A DNA stretch of 64,000 nucleotides from Yponomeuta sedellus (GCA_934045075.1 OW203732.1:4691501-4755500), one strand, 5' to 3'; counted from the stretch's first letter, positions 45,479-56,913 are shown. Notes: generated by a model not told the origin, from the letters alone. Numbers and translations: made by a program.

Positions 45479-45677
45479 GTATGTATTGCACCTTATTTTG
45501 TATCGACCACTTTTCAAAAATATCTCGACAGAAAAAAATTATGACAACCATCAGTAGCCAGTCAAAGCGTGCCCCGGGTTCGCGAGTCATTGTTCTGATA
45601 GACGGAGTAAAATAAAATAAGTATTTAAGGGGTGCTCGCATAGAACCTGATTTTGTTTTTCGTTTTTTGCTCGATAT

Positions 45678-45970
45678 AGTTATCAACCCTTGTATGTCCC
45701 TACTGCTGTGGAACAGGTCTCTTCCTGCATCGCAGGAAGGTTAGGCCATACTCCACCACGGGGGCCAAGTCCGGGTTGGTGGAGGATTGTAAGACAGTGG
45801 CGGGCCTTACTGTCAGAAGTTATCAAGCCGCCCATAAGGCCTCTGACATGGCTTAACGACTGCCATTACATGACAGCTGGCACCAACGGCTTAGCGTACC
45901 TTGCGAAGCACGAAAGCGCTCGGAATTATGCCTTACTAGCGGTAGTCACGGGTCGGTCACCTATCCTGCA
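45678..45970 (+). mobile_element. Interspersed repeat family C copy ending at the exon 17 acceptor
   Basis: Direct-orientation copy containing GGTTGGTGGAGGATTGTAAG, TTATCAAGCCGCCCATAAGG and CTAGCGGTAGTCACGGG. Its 3' end CGGTCACCTATCCTGCAG supplies, or directly adjoins, the pyrimidine tract and AG of LMTK exon 17. Confidence 0.7.
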
Positions 45971-45971
45971 G

Positions 45972-46082
45972 ATTGGGCGGCAGCGGCGGCCGAGGAAGCG
46001 GAGATCAGCTACGGCCAGATCTACGGCGGACCGCCATTCGACATGAGCTACCCGCTGCGAGTTGGCGTCTCCTTCGGCTCAG
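45972..46082 (+). CDS. Lmtk: LMTK-like pseudokinase, exon 17 (possible cassette exon)
   Basis: A 111-nt exon (37 codons) with phase 1 at both ends, so it can be included or skipped in frame. It encodes WAAAAAEEAEISYGQIYGGP then PFDMSYPLRVGVSFGS. Acceptor CCTGCAG, donor GTTTGT. The coding-like composition supports inclusion. The acceptor lies at the end of a family C repeat. Confidence 0.7.
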
Positions 46083-46353
46083 GTTTGTTAAGAAGTGGCG
46101 CGGTGCTAACGCCACGAATGGAAAAGTAATATCTTTTATATTAGGTACGCGTGGAGATTATGGGCATTACCCCCTATGATAGCAAAACGTGGCGCTCTTT
46201 AGGGGAGGGCTATGTCCAGCAGTGGACTAGTGTAGCCTGACGACGAGGTACGCGTTTGCAAAAAGGAAACATAGTTAACCTCCAGAATGGTGATTTTAAA
46301 ACCTAGCTTCAATAACCTAGGACATTAATCGATTTCCGCTAATCCTTTGAAGT

Positions 46354-46581
46354 CCTATAGTCCGTTTGTTTGGGTACTGAAAAAAAATGTAAACAATCTT
46401 GATACGTCTTTTTATCGAAATAAAAATCATTACTTTTACTTGAATTTCATGAAATCACATTAAATTTTAGATTGATTTGGTAAAGTGTACATATTTTTGA
46501 TTTAAAAAGTGTGTATTTCGATAAAAAGACGCGTCAGGATTGTTTACATTTTTTTAAGTATATAAACAAATGGACTATAGG
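46354..46581. mobile_element. MITE-like foldback element
   Basis: A 228-bp inverted repeat running from CCTATAGTCCGTTTGTTT to AAACAAATGGACTATAGG. The arms are about 65 bp and include TGTAAACAATCTTGA and TCGATAAAAAGACG-type blocks. Non-coding. Confidence 0.8.
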
Positions 46582-46787
46582 TTCTAAGAATTGGTATCAC
46601 CATTATTGAGTTTCATGGTGTACACTTTTTGCAAAAACGTATTATAAAAGGTATTTTTCTTTCTATTGCTGGCGCTAGTTAGCTCCATGTAGTTCATAAG
46701 CTTTACAATCAGGTTCGTCGGAATTAGACAGATAGACCTTACATTAAGTTGTTCTTTTTCTGCAATTTTTTTTACGTAGCCTCTATG

Positions 46788-47060
46788 TTACTGTACCACT
46801 CCAGCAGTGGTACACAAACATAGAGGCAAAGGCCTCCTCCAATTCAGTCCAGAGTTTTCTGTCCTGGGCCACCTCAGACCACTCCGGCAGATGGTTGTCG
46901 AGATCATCTCTCCACCGTCTCTCACCGGCCGGCCTCGATTTCGTTGTCCGTCGTATGGCACCCACTCGGTGGCTAGTCCCGCCCACCTATTCGGGTGCAT
47001 TCGACTGACATGACCAGCCCAGCTCCACTTCAGTTTCGCTGTCTGGACACCCACGTCGAT
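46788..47060 (-). mobile_element. LINE 3'-terminal coding fragment
   Basis: Minus-strand frames encode KLKWSWAGHVSRM, NRWAGLATEWVPYDG and RGRPVR, then VAQDRKLWTELEEAF. This is the conserved C-terminal tail of a common insect non-LTR retrotransposon type. It is frameshifted and truncated. Confidence 0.8.
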
Positions 47061-47639
47061 TATTCGGATCCTTGCGCGTAGTTCTCCAATAGATTAAAGA
47101 AAATGTGACTTCTAGGAATAGTCTAAAAAATTTACCCAATAAGTTCCCCCTGTAAGTCGTACAGCACACAATACGTGCGATTGCGATGACGTTTAATAAA
47201 CTGGCTATGTCGGCGTGCCTGAAGTACGAACGAAAAATAATCTTGGAACTGGCCAGATAGTCATTGCACTGGTTGAGTAAAAATGATACATTATGGTCTA
47301 GGTGAAGTCAAAACAAAAGACTTTGTTGTGTGTACAAGTACGTAGACGAGGTAAAAATAGTACCTGCAAATTTCGAGACTCGCAGTTGTAGGTACATGAT
47401 TTATTCATTACGTAGATGCATGATTTATCATGCATCTACGTAATGACATGATTTATACAGCGTCTTCGCTCACAATAGATGGGTGAAGGGAGCACTTGGA
47501 TACTGTAGTGCCTGGGACATGGTTTTAGATGGTGTAGACAGCTTAGTCAGCCTAGCCCACAGGAAAGACAAGTCAATACGTGCGGAGCCAACCAAGCCGC
47601 GTGCGACTACAAATTCGCAAATGTACGTACTTTGAAATT

Positions 47640-47728
47640 AAACAAAGTCTTTGGCCCCCACTGGGGATCGAACCTGGGTCTCTCGCATGCGAGCATTGTT
47701 CTACCCACTGAGCTACCACCGCTTCTTA
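47640..47728 (-). mobile_element. tRNA-like SINE head
   Basis: The minus strand reads GGTGGTAGCTCAGTGGGTAG (A box) and GGTTCGATCCCCAG (B box), but the acceptor-stem ends do not pair. It is a tRNA-derived SINE fragment rather than a functional tRNA. Confidence 0.5.
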
Positions 47729-47774
47729 TATTCTTAGATATTACTGGCAATAACGTATTTAAAAATCTTCACAG

Positions 47775-48661
47775 ATTACGACGAGGACTTCTTCATATCG
47801 TCGTCGGCGCACCCGTTCGAGAGTCTCGGCATCATGTCGACCACGAGCCAGTTCTTCCCCGGCATGCACGCCGGCCTCAAGGCGGCCCCGCTGCTGGAGC
47901 GGCGCGACTCCCTCACCGAGGACGCCAGCGAGGAGTTCCCGCCGCCCCCCTCGCCCCTCCCCACCGTCGCCCTAACCCAGACCAGAACACCCTCCCTCGA
48001 CTTCACCACCCCCGACTCCGGCGTCGAAGACATCACCCCCGGCTCCACGACCGCCGAGGACGATTTCAAAGCGAAGAAACTCCCCGAAACCGACGCACAA
48101 ACGCAGTGCTGGAAGACCGTCGACAGCGCCAGCTCCAGCGAATCGGTCAGCCCGAGCTCCCCCGGCGGGGAAGCCCTGGGCGGACTCCGCCACACTAGGG
48201 ACAAACTGAAGCTGGACTTACCCCCCAGCCCGCACATACCTTCCCCGAGGCACAGCAGGGTTTTCAACTTCGTCCTCGACAAGCCGAAGCCGAAGCATCG
48301 GCACAGCGAAGAGCGACCCGCGGAGACTCCTTTGGTGATGACGGACGAGACTCCCGTCGTCACGTCGGGGCTGCCGCTGCAAAAAGACTGCGAGGATGTC
48401 CCCCTGCCGGAGCCTACTTTCTCCACCTTCGGTAAAAACGCACCGCGAAGCGCCGACGGTGAACAGAAGGCGATAATACTCACTGATGAGGTGGAGAGCG
48501 AACCGACGCAGAAGGTCGACGCTAACGAAAGCACCCCCGATAAGCCGGAGGAAGCGGCCAAGGAGGGAACCGTCCTCGACAGCGGAGACGAGGACTCCGG
48601 CATCGAAAGCAGCGCCAAGGCGACCCTCGAAAGGAACAAACAAACGCCCAACGTGTCCTAG
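47775..48661 (+). CDS. Lmtk: LMTK-like pseudokinase, exon 18 (C-terminal exon)
   Basis: Residues 2762-3056 plus TAG. It begins DYDEDFFISSSAHPFESLG, continues as a GC-rich Ser/Pro/Glu tail and ends TLERNKQTPNVS. It contains DSGVED (about 48017) and DSGIES (48593-48610, fitting DSGxxS). The acceptor is CTTCACAG. It splices in phase from either exon 16 or exon 17. Confidence 0.88.
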
Positions 48662-51155
48662 AACATACAATGTTAGTACGTAATTCACTAGTGTTGTTAT
48701 TGTAAAAACAAAACTTATAGATCTGTTTATGTATGTATGAGTTGATAGTTAAATGATACGCCATTACTTTATTGTAGGTAACTTAGGAGTATCGCCGTAG
48801 AGGCCTCGTATCGTATGGCTACGCTACCGGTTTACTATTAATTTTTTTCGCTGTTATACATATCCGGTTAGCATCCACTGAAGACATTTTAAAATCTAAC
48901 CACAAAGTTGATTCAATGGGGTACTTCTGTAGTTTTCTTGGAAATTCTGCTATTTTTCTTCCCAAGAGACCGGATCACGCAAATCGTTTGTCTTGAGTCT
49001 GAAAACATTGGTCTACTGGGAACTATAACCCCAAAAAGCCAGTTTATTAAAACCGTGAAAAGAAAAATTACAGTAATCACATGCCTATTAGAAATACTCC
49101 AATTCAATAAGCGAATATAGTCAATATTACACTGAACTAAGGTACAAAATAGCCGTGACAGTAAGCTATTATTATAAAGCGTAGTTTATAGAGCTTTTTA
49201 CATCGCGTCACTTATACACGTACATATTTATAAACAATTTAACGATTTAATAAAAAAATACATAGCTTAATTATCAACATAAAAAGGCCTACTCGAACTG
49301 TCTGTCTTATAAATTGCTAGTTATACGTAATTATTACTCTATAATAATGTAGTGTTTTTGAATTGAAACTTTCATGACACTACACATTATGAATAATGTA
49401 GTATTTCATTATACCCCCAATGTATAGTACCATACTGAGCCAAATCAATTTTTAACATTCGAAACTATTGTTTTACAGTTTTTATAGATATAAAGCTTGT
49501 AGATTTCCTTTGAGCACATTGATTTCGTATCGCAACTAGAAGCAGACAGCGCTTCTGCTTTATTTTTTTTAACATAACGCACAACTGATGATCATCAGCC
49601 ACTTCCATGTTTGAAACAAAATTTTAGCCACAAAATTTCATGTTTCGGTCTCTATAAGATGAAGAATGCCAATTCTTAGGTTATTAAAAACTACTATTCT
49701 AAGTGTAGAATTAGGAAATGTAATACGATGGTGAGTAGGACTGGTTTCCAGACTCTTAGCGACGTTGTAAAGTTACTAGACGAAGGTTGCCCAATCGCGA
49801 ACAGTTCCCGAGCTGTGCTGCATTTCAAATCCATCACATCCGAGTTTTGAGCAGACACTCTTTATTTTCGCCTCATAATAATACACTTTTTTGTCACATT
49901 GTTAGATTCATTTATACAGCGTATAATGGCAACCTACAGACAACTGATATTTAAAGTTGCTAATCGAACGCTTTAGTGACTGGGAGATACTTTTTAAATC
50001 GAATAGCATTGCCTAGCATCTTTACCATTCTGCTTAGCGATTAATCCACAGGAAAATACAGTGTCATTTCCATGCTAAGGTTACTAGGTCGCGGGTTTCT
50101 TTGCGATGCATGTATTCCTTCACAGATACCAAATGGTATACGAATTTAAGAAAATCCAAGAATTGAGATTCGAACCCCCGACCACATGTAAGTTAAGGGT
50201 TCAACTGATACCACGGCTCCATTCGCTTCATACAACGTTTTGTACTAGGCATAGTAGTTCAATTCAATGTGATCGGATTTTAAGCTGCCAGACCATTTCC
50301 GCCCCAAAAGCGATTACCTAAACCTTAGCTAGTTAGCGGCGTCCTAACAACAAAACGCCGTCAGATCAGATGTCCTGATTAGTTCAGTCTGGACATCACT
50401 CGGACGTCATGGAAACGCAGTCGTAAATAATAATGTACTACATAAAGCGTGCCACTAAAATAATATTCATCTAAATATTATTGTAATTCGTCCAAATGTG
50501 AACCTTATGTGCAATTCTTTTCATTTCCATATCATCAATTTAGTTGTTTAGTTGCTGTTGTACATATAATTTTAATGTTACAAAGAAAATTTTTATTATG
50601 GAAAATATTATATTAATCAATTTATTGTACTACACGTTTGTTGTTCTAAACGTTTCTCTTTTTTTTTAACCTTAAGTTTTCTTTAATGTACAGCTGTAAA
50701 TACGTGATAAAATTCATTTTGTTACGGAGTAGGAACGATTCTCATCGTAGATATTAGGAATGTTACTTGAATAGATGTTTACTAAGATTAATCACATACA
50801 AGACCTTCTATCTCCACTGAGGTGAGCTCAGATGCGGCGTCCCGGTTGCATTTTACTTCACACTTGACTGAGCCATGAAACAAAATCTAATGTTTTGTGA
50901 TATTTTATTCCACTCAAGGAAAATCATATGTTAACGCAATCAAGTTTACGTTGTGAACATACGCAGGAATTACTCGAATGAATTGTCCAACGTTACGGTA
51001 TTTATTGTTTGTAAGTTGTTATTGATTTTGTATGAGCCCTTGGCAGTATTTAGTGAATGTGAATGCAATGGAAGTCTTTTCATATTGTGACTTTGTCTTT
51101 TAAAGTATTTCTATGAAAAATAAAATTAATGAATAAAACTTGTGACTCAATAAAA
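48662..51155 (+). other. LMTK 3' untranslated and downstream region
   Basis: No gene is seen. AATAAA hexamers lie at 49249-49254, 51119-51124, 51132-51137 and 51149-51154, so the 3' UTR could be about 0.6 kb or about 2.5 kb. A tRNA-like SINE fragment in reverse orientation (box-B complement GATTCGAACCCCCG) lies near 50160-50225. Confidence 0.55.
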
Positions 51156-51166
51156 GCATTTTTATT
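51119..51166. terminator. Opposed poly(A) signals of convergent LMTK and WDR13
   Basis: Three plus-strand AATAAA hexamers (51119, 51132, 51149) are followed at once by TTTATT at 51161-51166, an AATAAA for minus-strand transcription. This is the most likely 3'-end zone for both genes. Cleavage sites are not determined. Confidence 0.5.
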
Positions 51167-51317
51167 CTGACAGTTCTAACTAATTATATTTTTAGTACAT
51201 TATTATTAATTGAATGTTAAATATAAATTACCAAACTTAATTATATCTCTTGTACGCTAAAAAAAATTAAGCAAAATAAAATATTAAACCAAATCTTATT
51301 CCATGAGATTCCAATAT

Positions 51318-51434
51318 TTAACCCTTAATAAGGCGTGGGTAGTATGAATTTTTTATTGGTTTTGGACTCTATTGCGAGGTGATAAAGTTCAATTTAAGGT
51401 GGTAACATTTTACCCATGCCTTATTAAGGGTTAA
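51318..51434. mobile_element. MITE with TTAA ends (piggyBac-like)
   Basis: The 117-bp interval starts TTAACCCTTAATAAGGCGTGGG and ends with a close inverted copy, CCCATGCCTTATTAAGGGTTAA. TTAA tetramers at both ends fit the piggyBac superfamily target duplication. No coding capacity. Confidence 0.65.
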
Positions 51435-51553
51435 TACTTATAGGAATATCCGAACTTAAACCTTTATAAGCACCATTTCAGACCCACGGTACCCCTGGCC
51501 ATACCCCTAGTGGTACCGTAGGTCTTTTAAAGTTAAACGGTACCACCGAGTAA

Positions 51554-51743
51554 GGCCCTGTTTCACAATGTTCAAATAAAGTTCCAGATAAGCTATCCGC
51601 AACCAGGGCTGCCGTCTGTCTAAATTTAGATATTTTTTCCTATATTGCGTGTGTTCGTTTATGGCTTCAAATTAAGAACAAACTGCAGCCCTGGTTGCGG
51701 ATAGAATATCCGGAACTTTATCTGCAGATTGTGAAACAGACCC
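51554..51743. mobile_element. MITE with long inverted repeats (PIF/Harbinger-like)
   Basis: About 190 bp with imperfect inverted arms of about 60 bp, from GGCCCTGTTTCACAATG to ATTGTGAAACAGACCC, sharing CTATCCGCAACCAGGGCTGC. It is flanked by TAA on both sides (51551-51553, 51744-51746). The 3-bp TAA duplication suggests PIF/Harbinger; this is tentative. Confidence 0.65.
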
Positions 51744-51952
51744 TAAGCCTAATATTTTGAAAAACCGCCACTTCAGTCTACCCGAGACCACGGCAACTGT
51801 AATGCTGCCGAAACGTCGGGAAATAAGGCAGGTATGTAATTACGTTCTACCTAATGAATAATAGCGATTAGCCCCGATTAATCATTTGTAACTACATATT
51901 TCAATATTTAGGTTAATGCCAATTGAAATAGGGTAAGCCATTACTGGTTTGG

Positions 51953-52165
<213 letters not shown>

Positions 52166-52696
52166 CTAGATCATTTACCTATGGCCTTGCTTACTTCCAG
52201 CTATATTTCGGCGATCAGAGACAGTTTCTACTTATGGAATTGGCAAAATGGATAAATTATTCCACAGCTTGAACAGAAATATGCAATCATACCTACTTTT
52301 GGTTATGATTTTATAGCACTTGCAATCTAGGAATATATGGTAAAAATTTAAATCTGAAGTTTGATAAAAAATCGCGATTATTAGCCATGTATTTTTTTTG
52401 TCATACGCGTTGTTAAGCCTTTATGTTAGAGGTCGTGGGTTCGGATCCAGTTTGAGGCCGCCGTGTATTCTGTCCGTGTATGTTCGCAGGTCTTGCCTAG
52501 TTACCATACCACAGAGACCAGAATAAGTGAATGAGTTGTGCTGAATTTATTCTTCAAGGAAGCGCTGAAAAGTATGTCTGATGTGTTCACAGCCTTCCAA
52601 TTGCCAATTCGCGGTGGAAGTTCTCTCATAGAGAGAGAGGATGAAGCCCATTTTCTTTCTGAGAGAAGGCCTGTACTCAGCGGTGGAACTTATATA

Positions 52697-53175
52697 CAGG
52701 GTGTCTCATTAAAATCGGTCAGTATGGGAAAGTCTGAAACTATAAGACATACGAAGATCTGTTCTGAGGAACCATGTCATCGATTTTAATAACAAGAAAA
52801 ACTGCATTCATCTACCTACCTAAACGTGTTGAATACTGTATTGAAAAAGTCGGCGGTCACTTCGAGCACCTACTAAAATAAATTAAAGTATGTGAAAACA
52901 ATGCATTTTATTCATTTTAGACATCATGTTTCATACAGACATTTACTGCTTAAGACCTACACAATCGATATCTAAATAGAAATAGTATGAGTTTTTTTTT
53001 TTTTTTTTCAGAAAAACCGGGTTCGATTCCTGAACAGAGTACAGATGTTTTTTAAAATGTATGAATGCAGTTTTTCTTGTTATTAAAATCGACGACATGG
53101 TTCCTCAGAACAGATCTTCGTATGTCTTAGAGTTTCAGACTTTCCCATACTGACCGATTTGAATGAGACACCCTG
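52697..53175. mobile_element. Foldback MITE with about 118-bp inverted repeats (mariner/Tc1-like)
   Basis: Begins CAGGGTGTCTCATTAAAATC and ends with the inverse CACCCTG, flanked by TA on both sides (52695-52696, 53176-53177). The arms are nearly identical and the centre is unrelated. It lies in the last WDR13 intron. Confidence 0.8.
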
Positions 53176-53318
53176 TATAGACTACATAATAATAACAGTG
53201 GGGTTTACCAGGCTGATGATGAATGATGAATAATCATGGACTACACAGATCTCTTTAGCCCTATACTAAGTACAACTAAATGACTTGTGTTATAGGTGCT
53301 AACTTGACGTTAGATTTA

Positions 53319-53690
<372 letters not shown>

Positions 53691-53745
53691 CTAGTGTTAG
53701 CTCAGGGTCTCGATGTCGAGATAAATAAGCAAGTGGGCTGTATAT

Positions 53746-54365
53746 TGTCGCGGTCCTATCCCGAACTATCTAAAACAGAGCCTTCTGGAAGCCTATCGAA
53801 TAGTCGCCGCATGCTGCGTTTTAGTAAACAATAAAATCTGCAAGCAATAATGACTCGTATGTCCACTAGCATAAGGTTCAAAACTCTTTGAATGGGTTAC
53901 TGTTCTAGAGACGTTGCCGCGTGCACCGAGCGTAGGTACGTAAGGGAATGTTCGAGAACCCTTGCCGGCGGATATAAATAGCGGCCGCCGCGGCGCGCTG
54001 TCAGTTCAGTTTGGATAAGCGAAGAATGAACTTCGAGCGAACATACCTGCGATACGAGCGACAACCTACGACCTCAGCGATACTATTGGACTTCGATTAG
54101 ACCTGCGATTGGAATCTACGTGTGGACTTCGTATCGTGAAGACCTGCAGACCACCTGCGTGAATTTTACCTCCAGATCTAGGCTGAGTCAGTTGCCGTTT
54201 ATAGCGGCAGTGACACGCCGTGACCTTTAGTGTGCCTTTCTTTTTTAAAAATGTTATTTAGTAATGTGTTTTAAGTTTGTCTTATTACTGTGGCGTGTGT
54301 ACCGTGGCTATAATAAATGTGTTTCTTCTTCTGCTTCTTCAGATCTAGAACCCTAGCCCGTAACG
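53746..54365 (+). mobile_element. Solo LTR of a related gypsy-type family
   Basis: Starts TGTCGCGGTCCTATCCCGAA and ends CCTAGCCCGTAACG, matching the LTR ends of the intact element in plus orientation. ATAT flanks both sides (53742-53745, 54366-54369). It is 620 bp because its 3' half differs and is longer, and it diverges at many positions. It sits antisense in a WDR13 intron. Confidence 0.85.
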
Positions 54366-54727
54366 ATATATAAATTGATTTTATTGGAAATAAAAGAGAA
54401 TTCAAAAATAGTGTGTATCGACACGTTGGTGAGATGGTGTGAAGTGGCGCATGCCGCGGCGCGGTCTTTCTGCCGACCCGCTCGCAAGTTGTCCGGCCCG
54501 TTTTGGCCTGCGGGGCGCGGGGCTCTGCTCAGTGACGTAGGGCTCCAACAGCTAGGCTCAGAGTTCGTCAAGAGAAATTCCTCTACAAGGGTAGTTTGGT
54601 GTCTGTTTAAACGTATTTGATCGTGCTTAGAATTGAGAATCAACTTATCAAAAACAAAATTATTGCCTTGTGAATAGTTTCTAGGAAAAATCTTATGATA
54701 GATTAATTGCAGTCAATTTCTTTTTTA

Positions 54728-54965
54728 TACATTGCGAATGTGAGTGGAAGGGCTGGTAAGGGACGTCCCAGGCGGACATACATCGAACAAATAGGGGATG
54801 TATTAGCAAAGGGAAAGATAAAAAGTACCCGGAACCGGCGTGCGTGCATGCAACGACTTATGAACGTTGATGAAGCGAAGGTGACCTGTCAGGATCGTGA
54901 CAAGGCAGTCCCTGGTCTCTGCCTACCCCTCTGGGATACAGGCGTGAGGTTATGTATGTATGTAT
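54728..54965 (+). mobile_element. LINE 3'-terminal coding fragment (partner of SINE family B)
   Basis: Encodes SGRAGKGRPRRTYIEQIGDV and KSTRNRRACMQRLMNVDEAK, then VTCQDRD, a non-LTR retrotransposon C-terminal tail. It ends in TATGTATGTATG. The last about 100 bp match the tail of the SINE at 520-836 and a fragment at 60470-60580. Confidence 0.75.
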
Positions 54966-55058
54966 GTTGTTTTTTATTCAGTTATGCTTTCCTTTTCTGG
55001 CTGTGCTACAAAGTGTTCTCTATCTATCCATCTATGCATCTATCCATCTAAATATATT

Positions 55059-55457
<399 letters not shown>

Positions 55458-55589
55458 AGTTGTAAGCACGAGCAAACCTGGCTCCATGTCAGGCAAGAGC
55501 CTTGAACAATTGGTAGCTTCATCAGACTAGCATAGCTGGTCAATTATGGCAGTTGACCAGCTGAGCATAGTTCTGGGCGAATCTTCATC

Positions 55590-55990
55590 GAGTAAATCAA
55601 GTCCAGCTTACCAGAACAGTAGCAGCGAATTCGTCATGCAGAAGAAGACTTTGACAGTATATCCACACCGTATCTGGTTTAGAAGGTTACTCTCGAGAAT
55701 AGCAGAATATTTACACCTGTGTTACTTGAACAAGAGTAGAGAATTCGGCCCGCAGTACTCCAAAGCACCGTATGCCCCGCGAGTCACGAGTCAAGTAGAA
55801 GACTGACAGTCTACTCTCAGCCATGTTACCTGAACCGTAGCAGCTAGTTCGGTACACAGTTGACCAGCAGCCACGGGCTCCACGACAGACAGAAGCTCTT
55901 AGATACAATAGTACAGTACCTATTCTCATGCATATTACCTGAACAGTAAGCAGCCTAATCTCAACCATTTTACCGGAACGGCTAGCAGCG
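55590..55990 (-). repeat. Array of degenerate copies of a WDR13 exon 3' end plus donor
   Basis: On the minus strand, donor-like junctions resembling the true exon end (TACTGTTCAG, then GTAACA) lie at about 55972, 55937, 55828, 55724 and 55610. The copy ending near 55828 keeps CTGTCTGTCGTGGAGCCCGT. That copy has a deletion and an in-frame stop. Spacing is mostly 104-114 bp. Confidence 0.8.
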
Positions 55991-56149
55991 TCTCACTTTT
56001 CCTTCAGCAACTCTCCATCGTGGGTTGCCTGGAAGAAATTGCTCTAAGCAATAAGGCCACCAATTGTACTGTATCTTTGTAATTATGTTTTGTTTGTTTT
56101 TCCTGATGTACAATAAAGAATATTCTTATCTTATTCTCAACCGTGTTAC

Positions 56150-56313
56150 CTGAACAGTAGCAGCGAGTTTGGATTGCAGTTGACCAGCAGCGCGGGATGC
56201 CTCGCCAGCCACGGGCTCCACGACAGACAGGAGACGGCGCCGCCCGCGCTGCAGCGCCGTAATTTGCTCAGTGCACCACCAGCGCCCTCCACGCGGTAAC
56301 TCACTATCATGCC
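56150..56313 (-). CDS. Wdr13: WDR13-type WD40 protein, exon with NCNPNSLLLFR
   Basis: Encodes GMIVSYRVEGAGGALSKLRR, then SCLSWSPWLARHPALLVNC and NPNSLLLFR, a WD40 blade of WDR13 type. Acceptor GTTTCAG, donor GTAACA (minus strand), phase 0 in and 2 out. Decayed copies of its 3' end lie downstream at 55590-55990. Confidence 0.88.
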
Positions 56314-56382
56314 CTGAAACGAAATTGTCCTATCATCTACTGGAACAAAGTTCAACAAGGTTTCGATAATATTATTTTTAAT

Positions 56383-56552
56383 AAAAACCTATTTAAAGGC
56401 TAAAAATTCCACCCATGCCGGGATTCGAACCCGCGACCTCTGGCTATCCGTGCCAGCGCTCTTTCCAACTGAGCTAATGGGCGACTCACCGGCATCAGTG
56501 AAATTTGAAAGAAAACCTCTTTACAATATTCTCTGTATTACGTACAGGCAGC
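56383..56552 (-). mobile_element. SINE family A copy
   Basis: Reverse-orientation near-complete copy with box B GGTTCGAATCCCGGC, tail CTAAATAGGTTTTT-like and head TACGTAATACAGAG. A further fragment of the tail (GCCTCTAAATAGG) follows at about 56570-56600. Confidence 0.72.
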
Positions 56553-56830
56553 GACTGGATTTTTTTGGAGTGGAATTTTGTTGCCTCTAAATAGGTTTTA
56601 AAAAAGGTTTCCATAGTCAAAACACTTGACTACGAAAACAAAGGCCAAAGATCGTGAGTTCTATTTCCGCTGGATGTCGCAGAACCAGATTGGTACGAAT
56701 AACCTTAACCTGTTTTGTGACGTCCTCGTCTGGTTAACGACCATAAGTTTTCTTCTGCTTACCCGATTTTCGTCTATGTTGTCCATAATAACCGAAATCA
56801 TAATAGGTAGAAACAAAAATGGTGTATTAC

Positions 56831-56913
56831 CTTATCATTGGCTGCCCAAAACATTCTCCCACTAGATTCGCAAGCGATGGCGGTGACACGGCCGCCCAGT
56901 ATACTGCTGCCGC
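56831..56913 (-). CDS. Wdr13: WDR13-type WD40 protein, 83-nt exon
   Basis: Encodes GGSSILGGRVTAIACESSGR then MFWAANDK. Acceptor TTTTCAG, donor GTAATA (minus strand), phase 1 in and 0 out. It aligns with the WDR13 region having GSS-LxGRV and a W-A-DD-like turn. Confidence 0.88.

Noticed and set aside
47640..47728. tRNA gene on the minus strand
   Set aside because: A and B boxes are present but the acceptor stem does not pair and the anticodon loop is poorly formed. Better read as a SINE head. The same applies to the tRNA-like units of SINE families A and B.
47776..48651. 291-codon minus-strand ORF opposite LMTK exon 18
   Set aside because: Antisense shadow of a GC-rich, Ser/Pro-rich coding exon. 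The plus frame is supported by splicing phase and stop position.
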